A DNA stretch of 54,247 nt from Lentisphaeria bacterium (GTDB lineage: Bacteria > Verrucomicrobiota > Lentisphaeria > Victivallales > Victivallaceae). Below are positions 33,903 through 42,375 of the stretch, piece after piece. Position 1 is the first letter of the stretch. Each line of letters opens with the position of its first letter. The position numbers and the translations under genes were made by a program. The stretch covers positions 1-54,247 of the forward strand of contig JAFTJQ010000003.1 of NCBI GenBank assembly GCA_017456285.1, written 5' to 3'. Under the pieces are notes generated by a model, which searched no databases, was not told where the DNA came from, and worked only from the letters and a program-made list of their open reading frames with translations.

Positions 33903-33934
33903 AAAAAAGCTGTGCAAAAAAATCTCTGCACAGC
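33903..33934 (-). terminator. Terminator of the sialidase-like gene
   Basis: Minus strand: GCTGTGCA (33934-33927) pairs with TGCACAGC (33916-33909), with a GAGATTTTTTT loop region, then TTTTTT. It faces the CBM48 terminator, so both convergent genes have their own stop signals. Confidence 0.8.
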
Positions 33935-33950
33935 CTAATTTTAATCAATT

Positions 33951-35642
33951 TTATCTATAATTAAAGCCCAAATATGAGAGGTCAACTGCTCCGTGAACTT
34001 GATTTGAGCCGTCGCCGATTTGCAATCTATTGGTGATTTCGCCATTTTGTTCAACCATTTTGCCACGGTAAACTTCTTTGCCGTTGACCAAAGCGGTGAA
34101 ACTTTTGGTTTTAGCGTCGGTTATTAATTTGTAACTATTGAAGCCGTCGCCGATTTTGCAGGGGATTTTTTTCTGTTTGCCATCTTCAAAAACAAAGATT
34201 GCATCTTTTCCGCAACCGACATAGGTCAGCAAAGAATTTTTCTCAAGTTGAACCAAAGCCCGAAATTGCGGAGTATCCAAACTCATATCGCTTACTCGAA
34301 GTTCCCAGCCGACTTCCATGCCGTTAATATCCTCGGCAATATCTTTGGCGTAATGAGAGAATCTGAATGGCGGTTCTTCTCCCTTGAATTCCAGGTGCAG
34401 CACCGGATACGGACGCTCCGCAATCTCAATAATTTCATACCATGTATTTTTAGTTTTAGTTACTGATTTATCAAATACGCAGTAAGGCATAAACAAATTG
34501 TGATAGTCCAAAGAATATTTGCACTCGGGAGAATAGAAAAACTTATAATTTTTTGCTTCGGGGTGAGTGATTTTTTCAGTTTTAAGCGCATCGTCTTTGA
34601 CGACATCATAGGTAACTGCCATAATTCTGCTGAAGCGAGAGCCGTTTCTCCAACTTCCGAAATCGCTTTCATCATAAATTACCATAATTTTATTCGGTTC
34701 AAGTTCCAAAACTGAAGCGTATGAACTGCCGGAACCTTTCCAAACAGTATATTTCTGATAATTTTTACCCGTTCCGGTAAAGTCGATATAGAGATAGAGA
34801 TTCGGACGACCGCTAATCAAAACCAAAGTGCCGTTTTTAAGCAATCTTGCCGCAGGATTAACTCCGCCTTTATCAACCTCGGTCATATCGCCCCAAGTTT
34901 TACCGCCGTCTTTGCTGCGGAATTGTACCAACGGAGTGAGGTGCCCTCCGGTACGGACATAGGCTAAAATATCGCCGTTTGCCAATTCAACCATGGCTGT
35001 TTCATTCGGGCCCTCCGGATATTTATTGGTCGTATCCTCCATAATAGTTGCGAGGTAAGTCCAAGTTTTTCCGTCATCTTTTGACTCAATTACAAAAGCG
35101 GTCAATTTAGCGGCATTTTCCTTTCGCAAGTAGCCATTAAGCAACAATCTGCCGTCACCGGTGCGTAAAACTTCGCGGTGCAGTCTGAATGTGCTTCTGA
35201 AAGGCAACTTAATTGTGCTGTAATGATCGCTGAATTTGCCTTGATTGTTATGCAACATACGCAAATGAATTTGGTGGGTATCAGAAATATTATCATCCCA
35301 GCATCCGATTTGACACTTTTCGCCTTTTTTATTAACGAAAGTATTGAATCCGCCGAATGGGAATGGAGTTTTCTCCCAAGTTTTGCCACCATCAAGCGAG
35401 CGTCGAATCACACCGTATTCAGTAACCGTATGGATACCCTCGGAGTGGTTCATGTAAATAGTTCCGTCGGGGAAGTTATTGGCAAAGCAAAAATTCATGT
35501 GTTCATTAGTCGAACCGACTAAAACCAAGTTGCGGGGGATAATTTTACCGCCGTCCATAATCTCTGTCCCGAATGGGTCAGCTGCGAAAACATTTGCCGT
35601 AATCAAAACTGCAAATGCCCGAATCAAGCATTTTAAATTCAT
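33951..35642 (-). CDS. Secreted sialidase-like protein with Asp boxes and C-terminal LamG-like domain
   Basis: 563 residues from ATG 35642 (AGAAAGGAAAAG upstream). The longer frame adds nine residues without a ribosome-binding site. Signal peptide MNLKCLIRAFAVLITANVFA, cleaved before DPFG. At least three Asp boxes mark a beta-propeller: SLDGGKTWEK, SKDDGKTWTY and SKDGGKTWGD. The last ~150 residues (HLEFKGEEPPFRFSHYAKD ... AVDLSYLGFN) resemble a LamG/concanavalin-like sandwich. Exported, probably periplasmic or surface. The FRIP-type arginine motif of true sialidases is not obvious, so it may be a different glycan hydrolase or a binding protein. Divergent from the small secreted protein at 35898. 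Confidence 0.78.
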   Translation of the reverse strand: MNLKCLIRAFAVLITANVFAADPFGTEIMDGGKIIPRNLVLVGSTNEHMNFCFANNFPDGTIYMNHSEGIHTVTEYGVIRRSLDGGKTWEKTPFPFGGFNTFVNKKGEKCQIGCWDDNISDTHQIHLRMLHNNQGKFSDHYSTIKLPFRSTFRLHREVLRTGDGRLLLNGYLRKENAAKLTAFVIESKDDGKTWTYLATIMEDTTNKYPEGPNETAMVELANGDILAYVRTGGHLTPLVQFRSKDGGKTWGDMTEVDKGGVNPAARLLKNGTLVLISGRPNLYLYIDFTGTGKNYQKYTVWKGSGSSYASVLELEPNKIMVIYDESDFGSWRNGSRFSRIMAVTYDVVKDDALKTEKITHPEAKNYKFFYSPECKYSLDYHNLFMPYCVFDKSVTKTKNTWYEIIEIAERPYPVLHLEFKGEEPPFRFSHYAKDIAEDINGMEVGWELRVSDMSLDTPQFRALVQLEKNSLLTYVGCGKDAIFVFEDGKQKKIPCKIGDGFNSYKLITDAKTKSFTALVNGKEVYRGKMVEQNGEITNRLQIGDGSNQVHGAVDLSYLGFNYR

Positions 35643-35786
35643 ACTTTTCCTTTCTGTTAAATTGTTCAATATTATTATTATAGCATATTTTTTGCTTTTG
35701 TCAATCCCCTAATCCCAAAAAAAGAGTGTCGCAATTTTTATCGTTGGTATTGGCAGTATTTTGCTTCAAATTATATTTTTTTTAGA

Positions 35787-35812
35787 AAAATTCAAACACT
35801 TGTTTGAATTTT
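35787..35812. promoter_or_regulatory. 26-bp perfect palindrome (candidate operator)
   Basis: AAAATTCAAACA (35787-35798), a CT spacer, and TGTTTGAATTTT (35801-35812): perfect 12-bp arms. It lies in the intergenic region between the divergent sialidase-like gene and the His/Pro-rich protein gene. Symmetric AT-rich sites of this shape are commonly bound by dimeric repressors such as TetR-type proteins. No regulator gene is adjacent. Confidence 0.6.
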
Positions 35813-35897
35813 GTAAAATAATTTTATTTTTTGTTCGTTATATAGGGCAAAAGAAGCAAAGATTTTCCATTAACCATTAACAAACAGGAGGTACAAA

Positions 35898-36236
35898 ATG
35901 AATAAAAAGTGGAAAATGATGATGATGGCGGCGGTATTTTGCGTCGGGACTTGTGCTTTTGCTAATCCGCATCACAAACACAATCGTAATCGCTATTACG
36001 ATAATGACGGATTAAATTTAGCGGCAGGAATTGTTGATTTGGTTTGTCGGGTTATTGCTCCGCAACCGGTAATTGTTACTCCCGTCGAGCATACAATTAT
36101 TCGGCATGAAGAGATAATTACACCGCCTCCGCCGGTGATTATCGAAACCCACCGACCGATTATCCACACTCAGCGGCACCATAAAATCGCACCGCCGCCC
36201 AAAAAACCCGTACCGCATCGCGGACATCGGCGTTAA
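35898..36236 (+). CDS. Small secreted His/Pro-rich protein
   Basis: 112 residues. Signal peptide MNKKWKMMMMAAVFCVGTCA with likely cleavage after FA. The mature part starts with His and Asn (HHKHNRNRYYDNDG), has a short hydrophobic helix (LAAGIVDLVCRVIAP) and then a Pro-, His- and Ile-rich tail (EEIITPPPPVIIETHRPIIH, THRPIIHTQRHHK). RBS CAGGAGG. The His clusters could bind metal, but no known domain is recognised. It is divergent from the sialidase-like gene and followed by a terminator. Confidence 0.7.
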   Translation: MNKKWKMMMMAAVFCVGTCAFANPHHKHNRNRYYDNDGLNLAAGIVDLVCRVIAPQPVIVTPVEHTIIRHEEIITPPPPVIIETHRPIIHTQRHHKIAPPPKKPVPHRGHRR

Positions 36237-36261
36237 ACTCGTTAAAACTCTAACAAGCAAT

Positions 36262-36302
36262 ATTGCCGCAGAAGTTAAAAATTCTGCGGCAATTATTTTT
36301 TA
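36262..36302 (+). terminator. Terminator after the His/Pro-rich gene (possibly bidirectional)
   Basis: TTGCCGCAGAA (36263-36273) pairs perfectly with TTCTGCGGCAA (36282-36292), then ATTATTTTTT. It may also mark the end of the recA-to-transglutaminase run on the opposite strand, although that side lacks a T-tract. Confidence 0.75.
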
Positions 36303-36311
36303 TAGGGTAAA

Positions 36312-37133
36312 TTAATCTTTTTTACCGTATGGATAGGGCAGAAAACTTAAACCTTTGGCACTATCGGATTTGAGAATATCTCCGGTAATGAAAATATAAC
36401 GAAACTCATCATCAGCAACCGCATTGGCAAAAATAATTGACAAAAGGTACTTTATCAAGCGGAATTTATCGAACTTTTCAGGCACTCCCTGCTTACTGTC
36501 AAATGCCAAAATTTGCCAATTTTCATTCGGAGAGATCATCAATTGCCGCTCTTTATCAAAAAGGTAAAAACTTTTCTCAAATTTCAGCACTTGAATATGA
36601 TTTATCCCATAAAGCTCCAATATCCCCAACAGCAAAGTACACCAAAAGCTACTGCACCCATAGTGACTGTCAATTACCGTTCCTAACAAAAAAAGTTCAG
36701 CATCTGCGATATTTTCGGCAATGGAAACTGCCTTTTTTTCCCGCATGAAATTTGCAGAAGCGTGGAAAATATCATCGGATCCTCTCGGAAAATCCCGCAT
36801 AAATTCCCTGCTTGTCTCCTTAAGTTCCAACAGCGAATCTTTGTCAAACCACAGCAAATGCAAATAGATGAGGGCTTCCAAAATTTTTAACTCTTTATCC
36901 TCGTGCTTATGGATGAAGTTATGCAATAGCAACCGACGCTCACGCAGAGTTAAAAATGATTGTAATTGGTGACTTCGCCTGCGGATAATCTCATTCGGAC
37001 TCTCCTGCAATTCAGCGGCAATTGTTTTTACTTGCGTTGGATATTTTTTTAATATTTCCACCATCACCGCTCTGGCAATATTATCGTTGCTGTCGGCTAA
37101 TAGTTTCAGTAAATCATTTAAGTAGTTATCCAT
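36312..37133 (-). CDS. Transglutaminase-like/SirB1-type protein with N-terminal helical repeats
   Basis: 273 residues from ATG 37133; a frame from 37187 begins with TTG inside the upstream gene, and neither start has a strong Shine-Dalgarno. The N-terminal ~100 residues are helical and HEAT-like (NDLLKLLADSNDNIARAVMV). The C-terminal part carries SHYGCSSFWCTLLLGILELY, which fits the cysteine helix of transglutaminase-like folds, followed by strands around HIQVLKFEKSFYLFDKERQL. A catalytic His/Asp pair is not certain. It is the last gene of the recA run, 7 bp after the exonuclease. The fold assignment is tentative. Confidence 0.5.
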   Translation of the reverse strand: MDNYLNDLLKLLADSNDNIARAVMVEILKKYPTQVKTIAAELQESPNEIIRRRSHQLQSFLTLRERRLLLHNFIHKHEDKELKILEALIYLHLLWFDKDSLLELKETSREFMRDFPRGSDDIFHASANFMREKKAVSIAENIADAELFLLGTVIDSHYGCSSFWCTLLLGILELYGINHIQVLKFEKSFYLFDKERQLMISPNENWQILAFDSKQGVPEKFDKFRLIKYLLSIIFANAVADDEFRYIFITGDILKSDSAKGLSFLPYPYGKKD

Positions 37134-37140
37134 GAGCGAA

Positions 37141-37926
37141 TTATTTTTTGCGTTCCGGAAAAACTCCGCTGAGGGCGTTTTGGGCAATTTTTTTCACATC
37201 TTCGGGAAAATCAGAGCGGATTATCCAGCGTAAAAAACTCGGATCTTTCTCGGCAACATCTTTCAAGGTTCTTCCCATATTTTTTCCGAAATTGACAATT
37301 ACTTCATTGTCCTGCCACTTAAACCTGCGGCTTTTGTCCACCGCATCAGGGTCGCTATTGTTGCAGAAATCATGCAGTTCGTCAAGCGATCTCGGAATCT
37401 CCGCATGCTTCGCCAATTGACCGAGAAAAACCTCAAATGTCGCCTCGGTATCGGCACTGGCACTATGGGCATCCTCCAATTTTTTGCCGCAGAAAAACTC
37501 ATAAGCCGCCGATAAATTGCGGGGATAGAGACGGCAGAAAATATTGAAAACATCCACAACTCGGCGATTTTCAGCAGAAAATTCCACCCCGACTCGAGCA
37601 AACTCCGCTTCAAGGAGCGGAATATCGTATTTTTGAATATTGTAGCCTGCCAAATCCGCATCGCCGATGTAATTTTTTAAGTTTACTGCGATGTCACGGA
37701 AAGTCGGTGCATCTGCGACATCGGCATCATAGATACCGTGAATTTGGCTTGCGCTTTCGGGGATATGCATTTCAGGATTCACCCGACGAGTATTAATTTT
37801 GCGAGTGCCGTCGGGGAAAACTTTCATAACCGAAATTTCCACAATTCTATCTCGCTGAACAGATGTTCCCGTAGCCTCCAGGTCAAAAAAAACTAATGGT
37901 TTTTCTAATTTAATATCTCCGATCAT
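37141..37926 (-). CDS. DnaQ-like DEDDh 3'-5' exonuclease with C-terminal DUF3820-like domain
   Basis: 261 residues. ExoI motif FFDLEATGTS, ExoII AGYNIQKYDIPLLE and ExoIII HSASADTEATFEVF supply the DEDDh acidic residues and the catalytic His. After ~180 residues a short extra domain, FGKNMGRTLKDVAEKDPSFL, matches the DUF3820-type motif seen on some exonucleases. Such proteins are often named epsilon subunit-like but act in repair or RNA turnover rather than as the replicative proofreader. RBS GGAAGTG. PP2C gene 20 bp upstream. Confidence 0.88.
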   Translation of the reverse strand: MIGDIKLEKPLVFFDLEATGTSVQRDRIVEISVMKVFPDGTRKINTRRVNPEMHIPESASQIHGIYDADVADAPTFRDIAVNLKNYIGDADLAGYNIQKYDIPLLEAEFARVGVEFSAENRRVVDVFNIFCRLYPRNLSAAYEFFCGKKLEDAHSASADTEATFEVFLGQLAKHAEIPRSLDELHDFCNNSDPDAVDKSRRFKWQDNEVIVNFGKNMGRTLKDVAEKDPSFLRWIIRSDFPEDVKKIAQNALSGVFPERKK

Positions 37927-37946
37927 TTTTCACTTCCTTTACTTTT

Positions 37947-38699
37947 TTACCATAGAACTATTGTTAAATTATCTTCAGCTCCGGCGATATAGGTTGCCAA
38001 AATCAATTTATTTAATGCTGCTTCCATATTAGCTGATTCTTTTAAGATATTGCAAATAAGTTCATCTTTTAACTGGTGAGAGAGTCCGTCCGAACAAATT
38101 AAGTAATTGCTTTTAGAATTTCTTTTGAAGTTCTGCACCAAAGAGGAATCAGAACTAATCTCTTTTCTGACCCCGACAGCCTTGGTCAAAATATGCTCAT
38201 ACTCGGTTTCGGGGATATTCGGTAAATCCAATTTTCCGAATTTTTTGAATCTGGTCATAAGCGTATGATCTTCAGTTCGCTGAATTAACTCCTGTTTGTT
38301 GGTAAATTCATAAAATCGACTGTCCCCGACATGGATGGAAACAAGATATTTCTCCATAATCGCCACTGCAACCAAAGTCGTTCCGATATGACATGAACTA
38401 AATTCACGCTCATTAAGTTCAAAAAGTTCCGCATTTACCTTTTTCAGAGCATCGACCATGAAACTCTCCATGGCTGAAACCGATTTTATATCATTTGCCT
38501 TTTGCTCAATAAATTCCCGATAGAATTTTTCGCAAACAAATCTGCTTGCCCAATCGCCATGCTTACAACTGCCGATACCGTCAGCAATTATGGCGATTTG
38601 ATTTCTTGAGTGAGGGTCTTTGGAGAAAATAAAAGAATCTTCATTCCTTTTTCTAACTTTCCCCAATAAAGAAACTCCTACCGGTGCAAACTTTTTCAT
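37947..38699 (-). CDS. PP2C-family protein phosphatase
   Basis: 250 residues with the metal-binding motifs of PPM phosphatases: RNEDSFIF (~18), IADGIGSCKHGDWAS (~38), HIGTTLVAVAI (~105), SIHVGDSRFYEF (~122), LICSDGLSHQL (~202) and GAEDNLTIVLW (~240). It would remove phosphate from Ser/Thr of proteins, usually countering an Hanks-type kinase; no such kinase is in the window. No membrane segment. It lies 13 bp after pyrD and 20 bp before the exonuclease. Confidence 0.9.
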   Translation of the reverse strand: MKKFAPVGVSLLGKVRKRNEDSFIFSKDPHSRNQIAIIADGIGSCKHGDWASRFVCEKFYREFIEQKANDIKSVSAMESFMVDALKKVNAELFELNEREFSSCHIGTTLVAVAIMEKYLVSIHVGDSRFYEFTNKQELIQRTEDHTLMTRFKKFGKLDLPNIPETEYEHILTKAVGVRKEISSDSSLVQNFKRNSKSNYLICSDGLSHQLKDELICNILKESANMEAALNKLILATYIAGAEDNLTIVLW

Positions 38700-38712
38700 A
38701 ATCTTCTGCTTT

Positions 38713-39633
38713 TTATAATCTTACGCTATTGATAATTTCACTTACGCTCTTAATATTGTGGCGGTCTAAATACTCATTAATTCCGTCAATAATCTCTATC
38801 GTTGCCATGGGATTAATAAAATTCGCCGTTCCGACCGCTATTGCCGAAGCCCCTGCAATCAAAAATTCAATCGCATCCGCGGCATTCATAATTCCTCCCA
38901 TTCCGATAATCGGCACTTTCACTCTTTTGGCAACATCATAAACCATTTTTATTGCCACCGGCTTCACGCATGCGCCGCTCAAACCGCCGCACACGTTGGC
39001 GATTTTCGGGCGTCTTGTCTCAATGTCAATCGCCATTGCGCCAAGTGTATTGATCAAAGACACCATGTCGCTTCCGGCATCAACTGCCGCACAGGCAAAA
39101 TCGCCGATATTAGTTACATTCGGGCTTAATTTGGTAATAATCGGGAGTTTGGTATTTTTGCGAACCATTGCGACGACACTCTGTGCCAATTTAATATCTG
39201 TACCGAAAGCGGCTCCGCCCTCTTTCACATTCGGGCAGGAGATATTAATTTCCAAAGCACTTATCCCGTCACTCTCGCTATCCATGGCGGCGGCGACTTC
39301 GCCGTATTCCTCCAGCGATTTACCCCAGATATTCACAATCGTAGTCGCCCCGACTTTGCGTAAAAAGGGCATGTAATGCTCATCATGGAGAAATTTATCC
39401 ACTCCCGGCCCCTGCAAACCGATTGCATTAATCATGCCGCCTGTAACCTCGGCAACTCTCGGAGTGGGATTACCGTCAGAGACCTCCATTCTGATACCTT
39501 TGACCACCACTGCCCCCAAACGGGATATATCAAAAAAGTTGTGATACTCCATACCGTAACCGAAAGTTCCGCTGGCAGTCATCACGGGATTTTTTAAAAT
39601 CAAATTTCCTAATTTTACAGTTAAATCAGCCAT
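38713..39633 (-). CDS. pyrD: Dihydroorotate dehydrogenase, class 1B catalytic subunit
   Basis: FMN TIM-barrel enzyme oxidising dihydroorotate to orotate in pyrimidine synthesis. 306 residues. MADLTVKLGNLILKNPVMTA start, EINISCPNVKEGG with the substrate-binding loop, LSPNVTNIGDFACAAVDAGS and IGMGGIMNAADAIEFLIAGA. The catalytic Cys (ISCPN region) and the PyrK partner next door place it in class 1B, which passes electrons to NAD. ATG starts 2 bp after pyrK. Confidence 0.96.
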   Translation of the reverse strand: MADLTVKLGNLILKNPVMTASGTFGYGMEYHNFFDISRLGAVVVKGIRMEVSDGNPTPRVAEVTGGMINAIGLQGPGVDKFLHDEHYMPFLRKVGATTIVNIWGKSLEEYGEVAAAMDSESDGISALEINISCPNVKEGGAAFGTDIKLAQSVVAMVRKNTKLPIITKLSPNVTNIGDFACAAVDAGSDMVSLINTLGAMAIDIETRRPKIANVCGGLSGACVKPVAIKMVYDVAKRVKVPIIGMGGIMNAADAIEFLIAGASAIAVGTANFINPMATIEIIDGINEYLDRHNIKSVSEIINSVRL

Positions 39634-39635
39634 AA

Positions 39636-40421
39636 TTAATCTCCAATATAAACTTCTTTTACATTAAAAACGGGCCCCTCGGAGCAGGAGCGGGCGTAAC
39701 GCCATTTCTGCTCATTGTCGGCATTAACCTTGACCACGCAGGCAAAGCATGCCCCGATTCCGCAGCACATGACATGATCCAAACTAATTTCCCCGTCTAA
39801 ATTCTGCTGCATGAGAATTTTGGTTAATGCAATCAGCATCGGGTGCGGCCCGCAGGCAAAAAATTTGAATTTTTTACCGGGATTTTCCTCAATTACTTTA
39901 GCAATTAAATCCGTTACCAATCCCTGATGCCCGACTGAACCGTCATTGGTGGCAATTTTTACATCCCAGTTAAGTGCTTGATACTTTTCAGTCAAAATTA
40001 CATCCCTCTCACCTCTGGCTCCGAAAAGGAAACTTCCTTTGACCGGAGAATTTTTTGCCAGAATGTAGGTCGCCGCCGCACCGTAACCGCCGTCAATAAT
40101 TATCGGATACTCATCGGGAGCAACATCACTGTAAGAATTTCCGAGTGCAGATAGCAAGTCACAACATTCTCCGACCTTTTTACCGGATAATCTTTTGGTA
40201 CCGTCGCCGACAACTTTGTAGACCACTGTCACAGTGCCTTTTTCAATATCGGTGTCGTGGATACTGAACGGACGGCGGAGCATGCGGCTTGAAATTTCAT
40301 CAATTTGCACATGCACAAACTGTCCTGCCCGAGCGGCGGCGGCAATTTCGGGGTGATAAAAGACGATCTCATAGTAATCGCTTTTAAAATTTTCATTTTT
40401 CAAAATTGTTCCGAATTTCAT
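39636..40421 (-). CDS. pyrK: Dihydroorotate dehydrogenase electron transfer subunit
   Basis: FAD and [2Fe-2S] protein coupling PyrD to NAD+. 261 residues from ATG 40421, preceded by GAGGG; a TTG five codons earlier is less likely. FAD-binding RMLRRPFSIHDTD, NAD-binding segment YPIIIDGGYGAAATYILAKN, and cluster-binding CCGIGACFACVV with a further Cys in YARSCSEGPVF. pyrK-pyrD adjacency is the standard class 1B arrangement. It lies 24 bp after holB. Confidence 0.95.
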   Translation of the reverse strand: MKFGTILKNENFKSDYYEIVFYHPEIAAAARAGQFVHVQIDEISSRMLRRPFSIHDTDIEKGTVTVVYKVVGDGTKRLSGKKVGECCDLLSALGNSYSDVAPDEYPIIIDGGYGAAATYILAKNSPVKGSFLFGARGERDVILTEKYQALNWDVKIATNDGSVGHQGLVTDLIAKVIEENPGKKFKFFACGPHPMLIALTKILMQQNLDGEISLDHVMCCGIGACFACVVKVNADNEQKWRYARSCSEGPVFNVKEVYIGD

Positions 40422-40445
40422 ACGTTTTTCCCTCAAATAAACTAT

Positions 40446-41492
40446 CTAAATATTAAATATAAAACTTCTTATCGCCAATGGCTCATTTACAAAAAAGTTA
40501 AATGAGTAGATCATACTCTCTGCTAATTTAACCGCATTTAAGGCTTTTTCAAGCGGAATTTCTGATTTTTTCACCTCTAAAGAATCAAAAACTTCACTAT
40601 TCGGCAAATTATCAAAATCCGCCCCTTCCGCCAACAAAGCAAGTTGAGCAAAAAAACAATAAATCGCACTCAAAAACTGCATTCTCTCTCCGATATAACA
40701 ACCAACTGCATTATCGCTCATTAATTGCGTCAACCTTTTAACCAACTTATCGTCAAACTCCTTTGCCTGTTCGATTTTCGGCATAAATTCGGCTTCGATT
40801 TTATCATTCGCTTCGGCTTTCAGACTCTCGGCAATACCAATAATCGTCTCCGCAGATTCCTCCAATTGCAACAAATCACCATCGGCATTAAATGCAGAGA
40901 ACAAGGCACTGAAAAGTTCCTTTTGTTTAGCGAAAGTAAAGTTCAATTTTTTGTCCGTCAAAGTAATCAAGTGACATCTGGAAACGGTTGTCGGGAGCAA
41001 TGACTTCGGCTTAGCCGTTGCGAGGATAATTAAACTCTCTCTGGGCGGTTCCTCCAAAGTTTTAAGCAGAGCATTCTGTGCTTCACTATTCATTCTATCC
41101 GCCTCATAGATAATTCCGACCTTGCGTTCGGCACTGCTTATTTTGCTGAAGTAAAAACTATCGGTGAAGTTGCGAAGCGTATTCGGCAATGGATTACCGA
41201 CATCGCCGACTTTAATTTGAAATGCCTTGCCCTCCGGGGTAAGTTTGGTCATATCCGCATAGTTATCATTGTCTATAGCTCGGCAAATATTGCAAACTTG
41301 GCAGGGTTCTCCATTCTCCGCACGATTCGGACAGCACCCGATTTGAGCCAAAGCGAGGGCGAATTTATTTCTCGACTCCGCCATGGCGCCCTGAATTATA
41401 AACGCATGTGCCAATCGATGCGACTTGGCGGCATTGCACAAACCCTCAATCAAGAGGGGATATTTTCCCTTGATATTATCAAAATTGCTCAT
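40446..41492 (-). CDS. holB: DNA polymerase III delta' subunit
   Basis: AAA+ clamp-loader subunit. 348 residues. HAFIIQGAMAESRNKFA occupies the Walker A position, where the P-loop is degenerate as usual for delta'. The zinc cysteines are CC-N8-C-x2-C-x2-C (CCPNRAENGEPCQVCNIC). NSEAQNALLKTLEEPPRESL and ILATAKPKSLLPTTVSRCH give the SRC motif. It overlaps the end of tmk by 14 bp; tmk-holB is a widely conserved pair. Confidence 0.93.
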   Translation of the reverse strand: MSNFDNIKGKYPLLIEGLCNAAKSHRLAHAFIIQGAMAESRNKFALALAQIGCCPNRAENGEPCQVCNICRAIDNDNYADMTKLTPEGKAFQIKVGDVGNPLPNTLRNFTDSFYFSKISSAERKVGIIYEADRMNSEAQNALLKTLEEPPRESLIILATAKPKSLLPTTVSRCHLITLTDKKLNFTFAKQKELFSALFSAFNADGDLLQLEESAETIIGIAESLKAEANDKIEAEFMPKIEQAKEFDDKLVKRLTQLMSDNAVGCYIGERMQFLSAIYCFFAQLALLAEGADFDNLPNSEVFDSLEVKKSEIPLEKALNAVKLAESMIYSFNFFVNEPLAIRSFIFNI

Positions 41493-42117
41493 TTACCAAC
41501 CTGCAAATTTGTTGATGAACCTCCTCGATAGAGAGTGAGGCATCAATAAGTTTTACTCTTTCATTATTATTTCGGACAATATCTTTGAACCCCTGTTCAA
41601 TTCTGCGATAGAAATCAATTTTTTGTGATTCAAAGCGGTCAAAAACTTCCTTGTCCGCATAGCGTTTGCGGGTCCGTTCAAACCCCTGCTCCAACGGCAA
41701 ATCAAAATAAATCGTCAAATCAGGCACAGTTTCACCGACTGCAAAGGCATTTAATTGACGGATAAAATCCAAATCCATCTTTCGCCCATAGCCCTGATAG
41801 GCGGTTGTTGAATCATAGAAACGGTCGCAAATAACCCATTTGCCGTCATTTAATGCAACTTCTATTACATTCTGAACATGCTGGATTCGAGCTGCCTCCA
41901 TAAGCAGTAACTCCGTTTTGTCAGAAACAATCTCCGACCCCTGAAAGTGTTTGATTATCTCCCGAAGTTTTTCCGCTAAAGGAGTGCCGCCTGGTTCACG
42001 GGTGGTGATAACTTCGATATTTCGGGCAGATAGAAACTCTTTTAAAAGATTTATTTGGGTAGTTTTTCCTGCTCCCTCTGACCCCTCAAAGGTGATAAAT
42101 TTGCCTCTTTTTTTCAT
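41479..42117 (-). CDS. tmk: Thymidylate kinase
   Basis: Phosphorylates dTMP to dTDP. 212 residues from ATG 42117 (GGAG upstream; a GTG two codons earlier is also possible). P-loop FITFEGSEGAGKTTQI, DRX region TTREPGGTPLAEKLREI, WVICDRFYDSTTAYQGYGR and PDLTIYFDLPLEQGFERTRK. No Cys or extension out of the ordinary. It sits between a zinc-ribbon membrane protein and holB. Confidence 0.96.
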   Translation of the reverse strand: MKKRGKFITFEGSEGAGKTTQINLLKEFLSARNIEVITTREPGGTPLAEKLREIIKHFQGSEIVSDKTELLLMEAARIQHVQNVIEVALNDGKWVICDRFYDSTTAYQGYGRKMDLDFIRQLNAFAVGETVPDLTIYFDLPLEQGFERTRKRYADKEVFDRFESQKIDFYRRIEQGFKDIVRNNNERVKLIDASLSIEEVHQQICRLVNEQF

Positions 42118-42132
42118 ATTCACTCCAATTTT

Positions 42133-42375
42133 TTACAACCACCTGCGTGTCTTATTAATGCAAATTGCATTGCATTCGGGGCAGCGAGTTAAATTTGTTC
42201 CGTCCTTTACCAAAAAAGAGTGGTGGCAGTTGTCACAATGAAACAGTCTGCCGTTACTCAATGACCAACTATGCTTCTTTATCCGCAGGAGTTCCCGAAT
42301 CCAGAGGACAACAATCACCGCAATCCACAACAGAAAATAGATTAAAAGTAATGCAGTTGTATTGACTTCTATCAT
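42133..42375 (-). CDS. Small membrane protein with zinc ribbon
   Basis: 80 residues: one N-terminal transmembrane helix (LLLIYFLLWIAVIVVLWI, ~9-26), a basic turn, and then a CxxC-14-CxxC zinc-ribbon (Cys47, Cys50, Cys65, Cys68; HCDNC ... RCPEC). The topology is probably a cytosolic ribbon anchored in the inner membrane. The ATG overlaps the stop of the TonB-like gene by four bases (ATGA), so translation is coupled and the protein may belong functionally to the ExbBD-TonB-like set. No family name recognised. Confidence 0.75.
   Translation of the reverse strand: MIEVNTTALLLIYFLLWIAVIVVLWIRELLRIKKHSWSLSNGRLFHCDNCHHSFLVKDGTNLTRCPECNAICINKTRRWL

Noticed and set aside
35740-35765. Sigma-54-like TGGCAG-TATTTTGC element
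   Set aside because: The GG to GC distance is nine and not ten bases, and the remaining consensus is weak.
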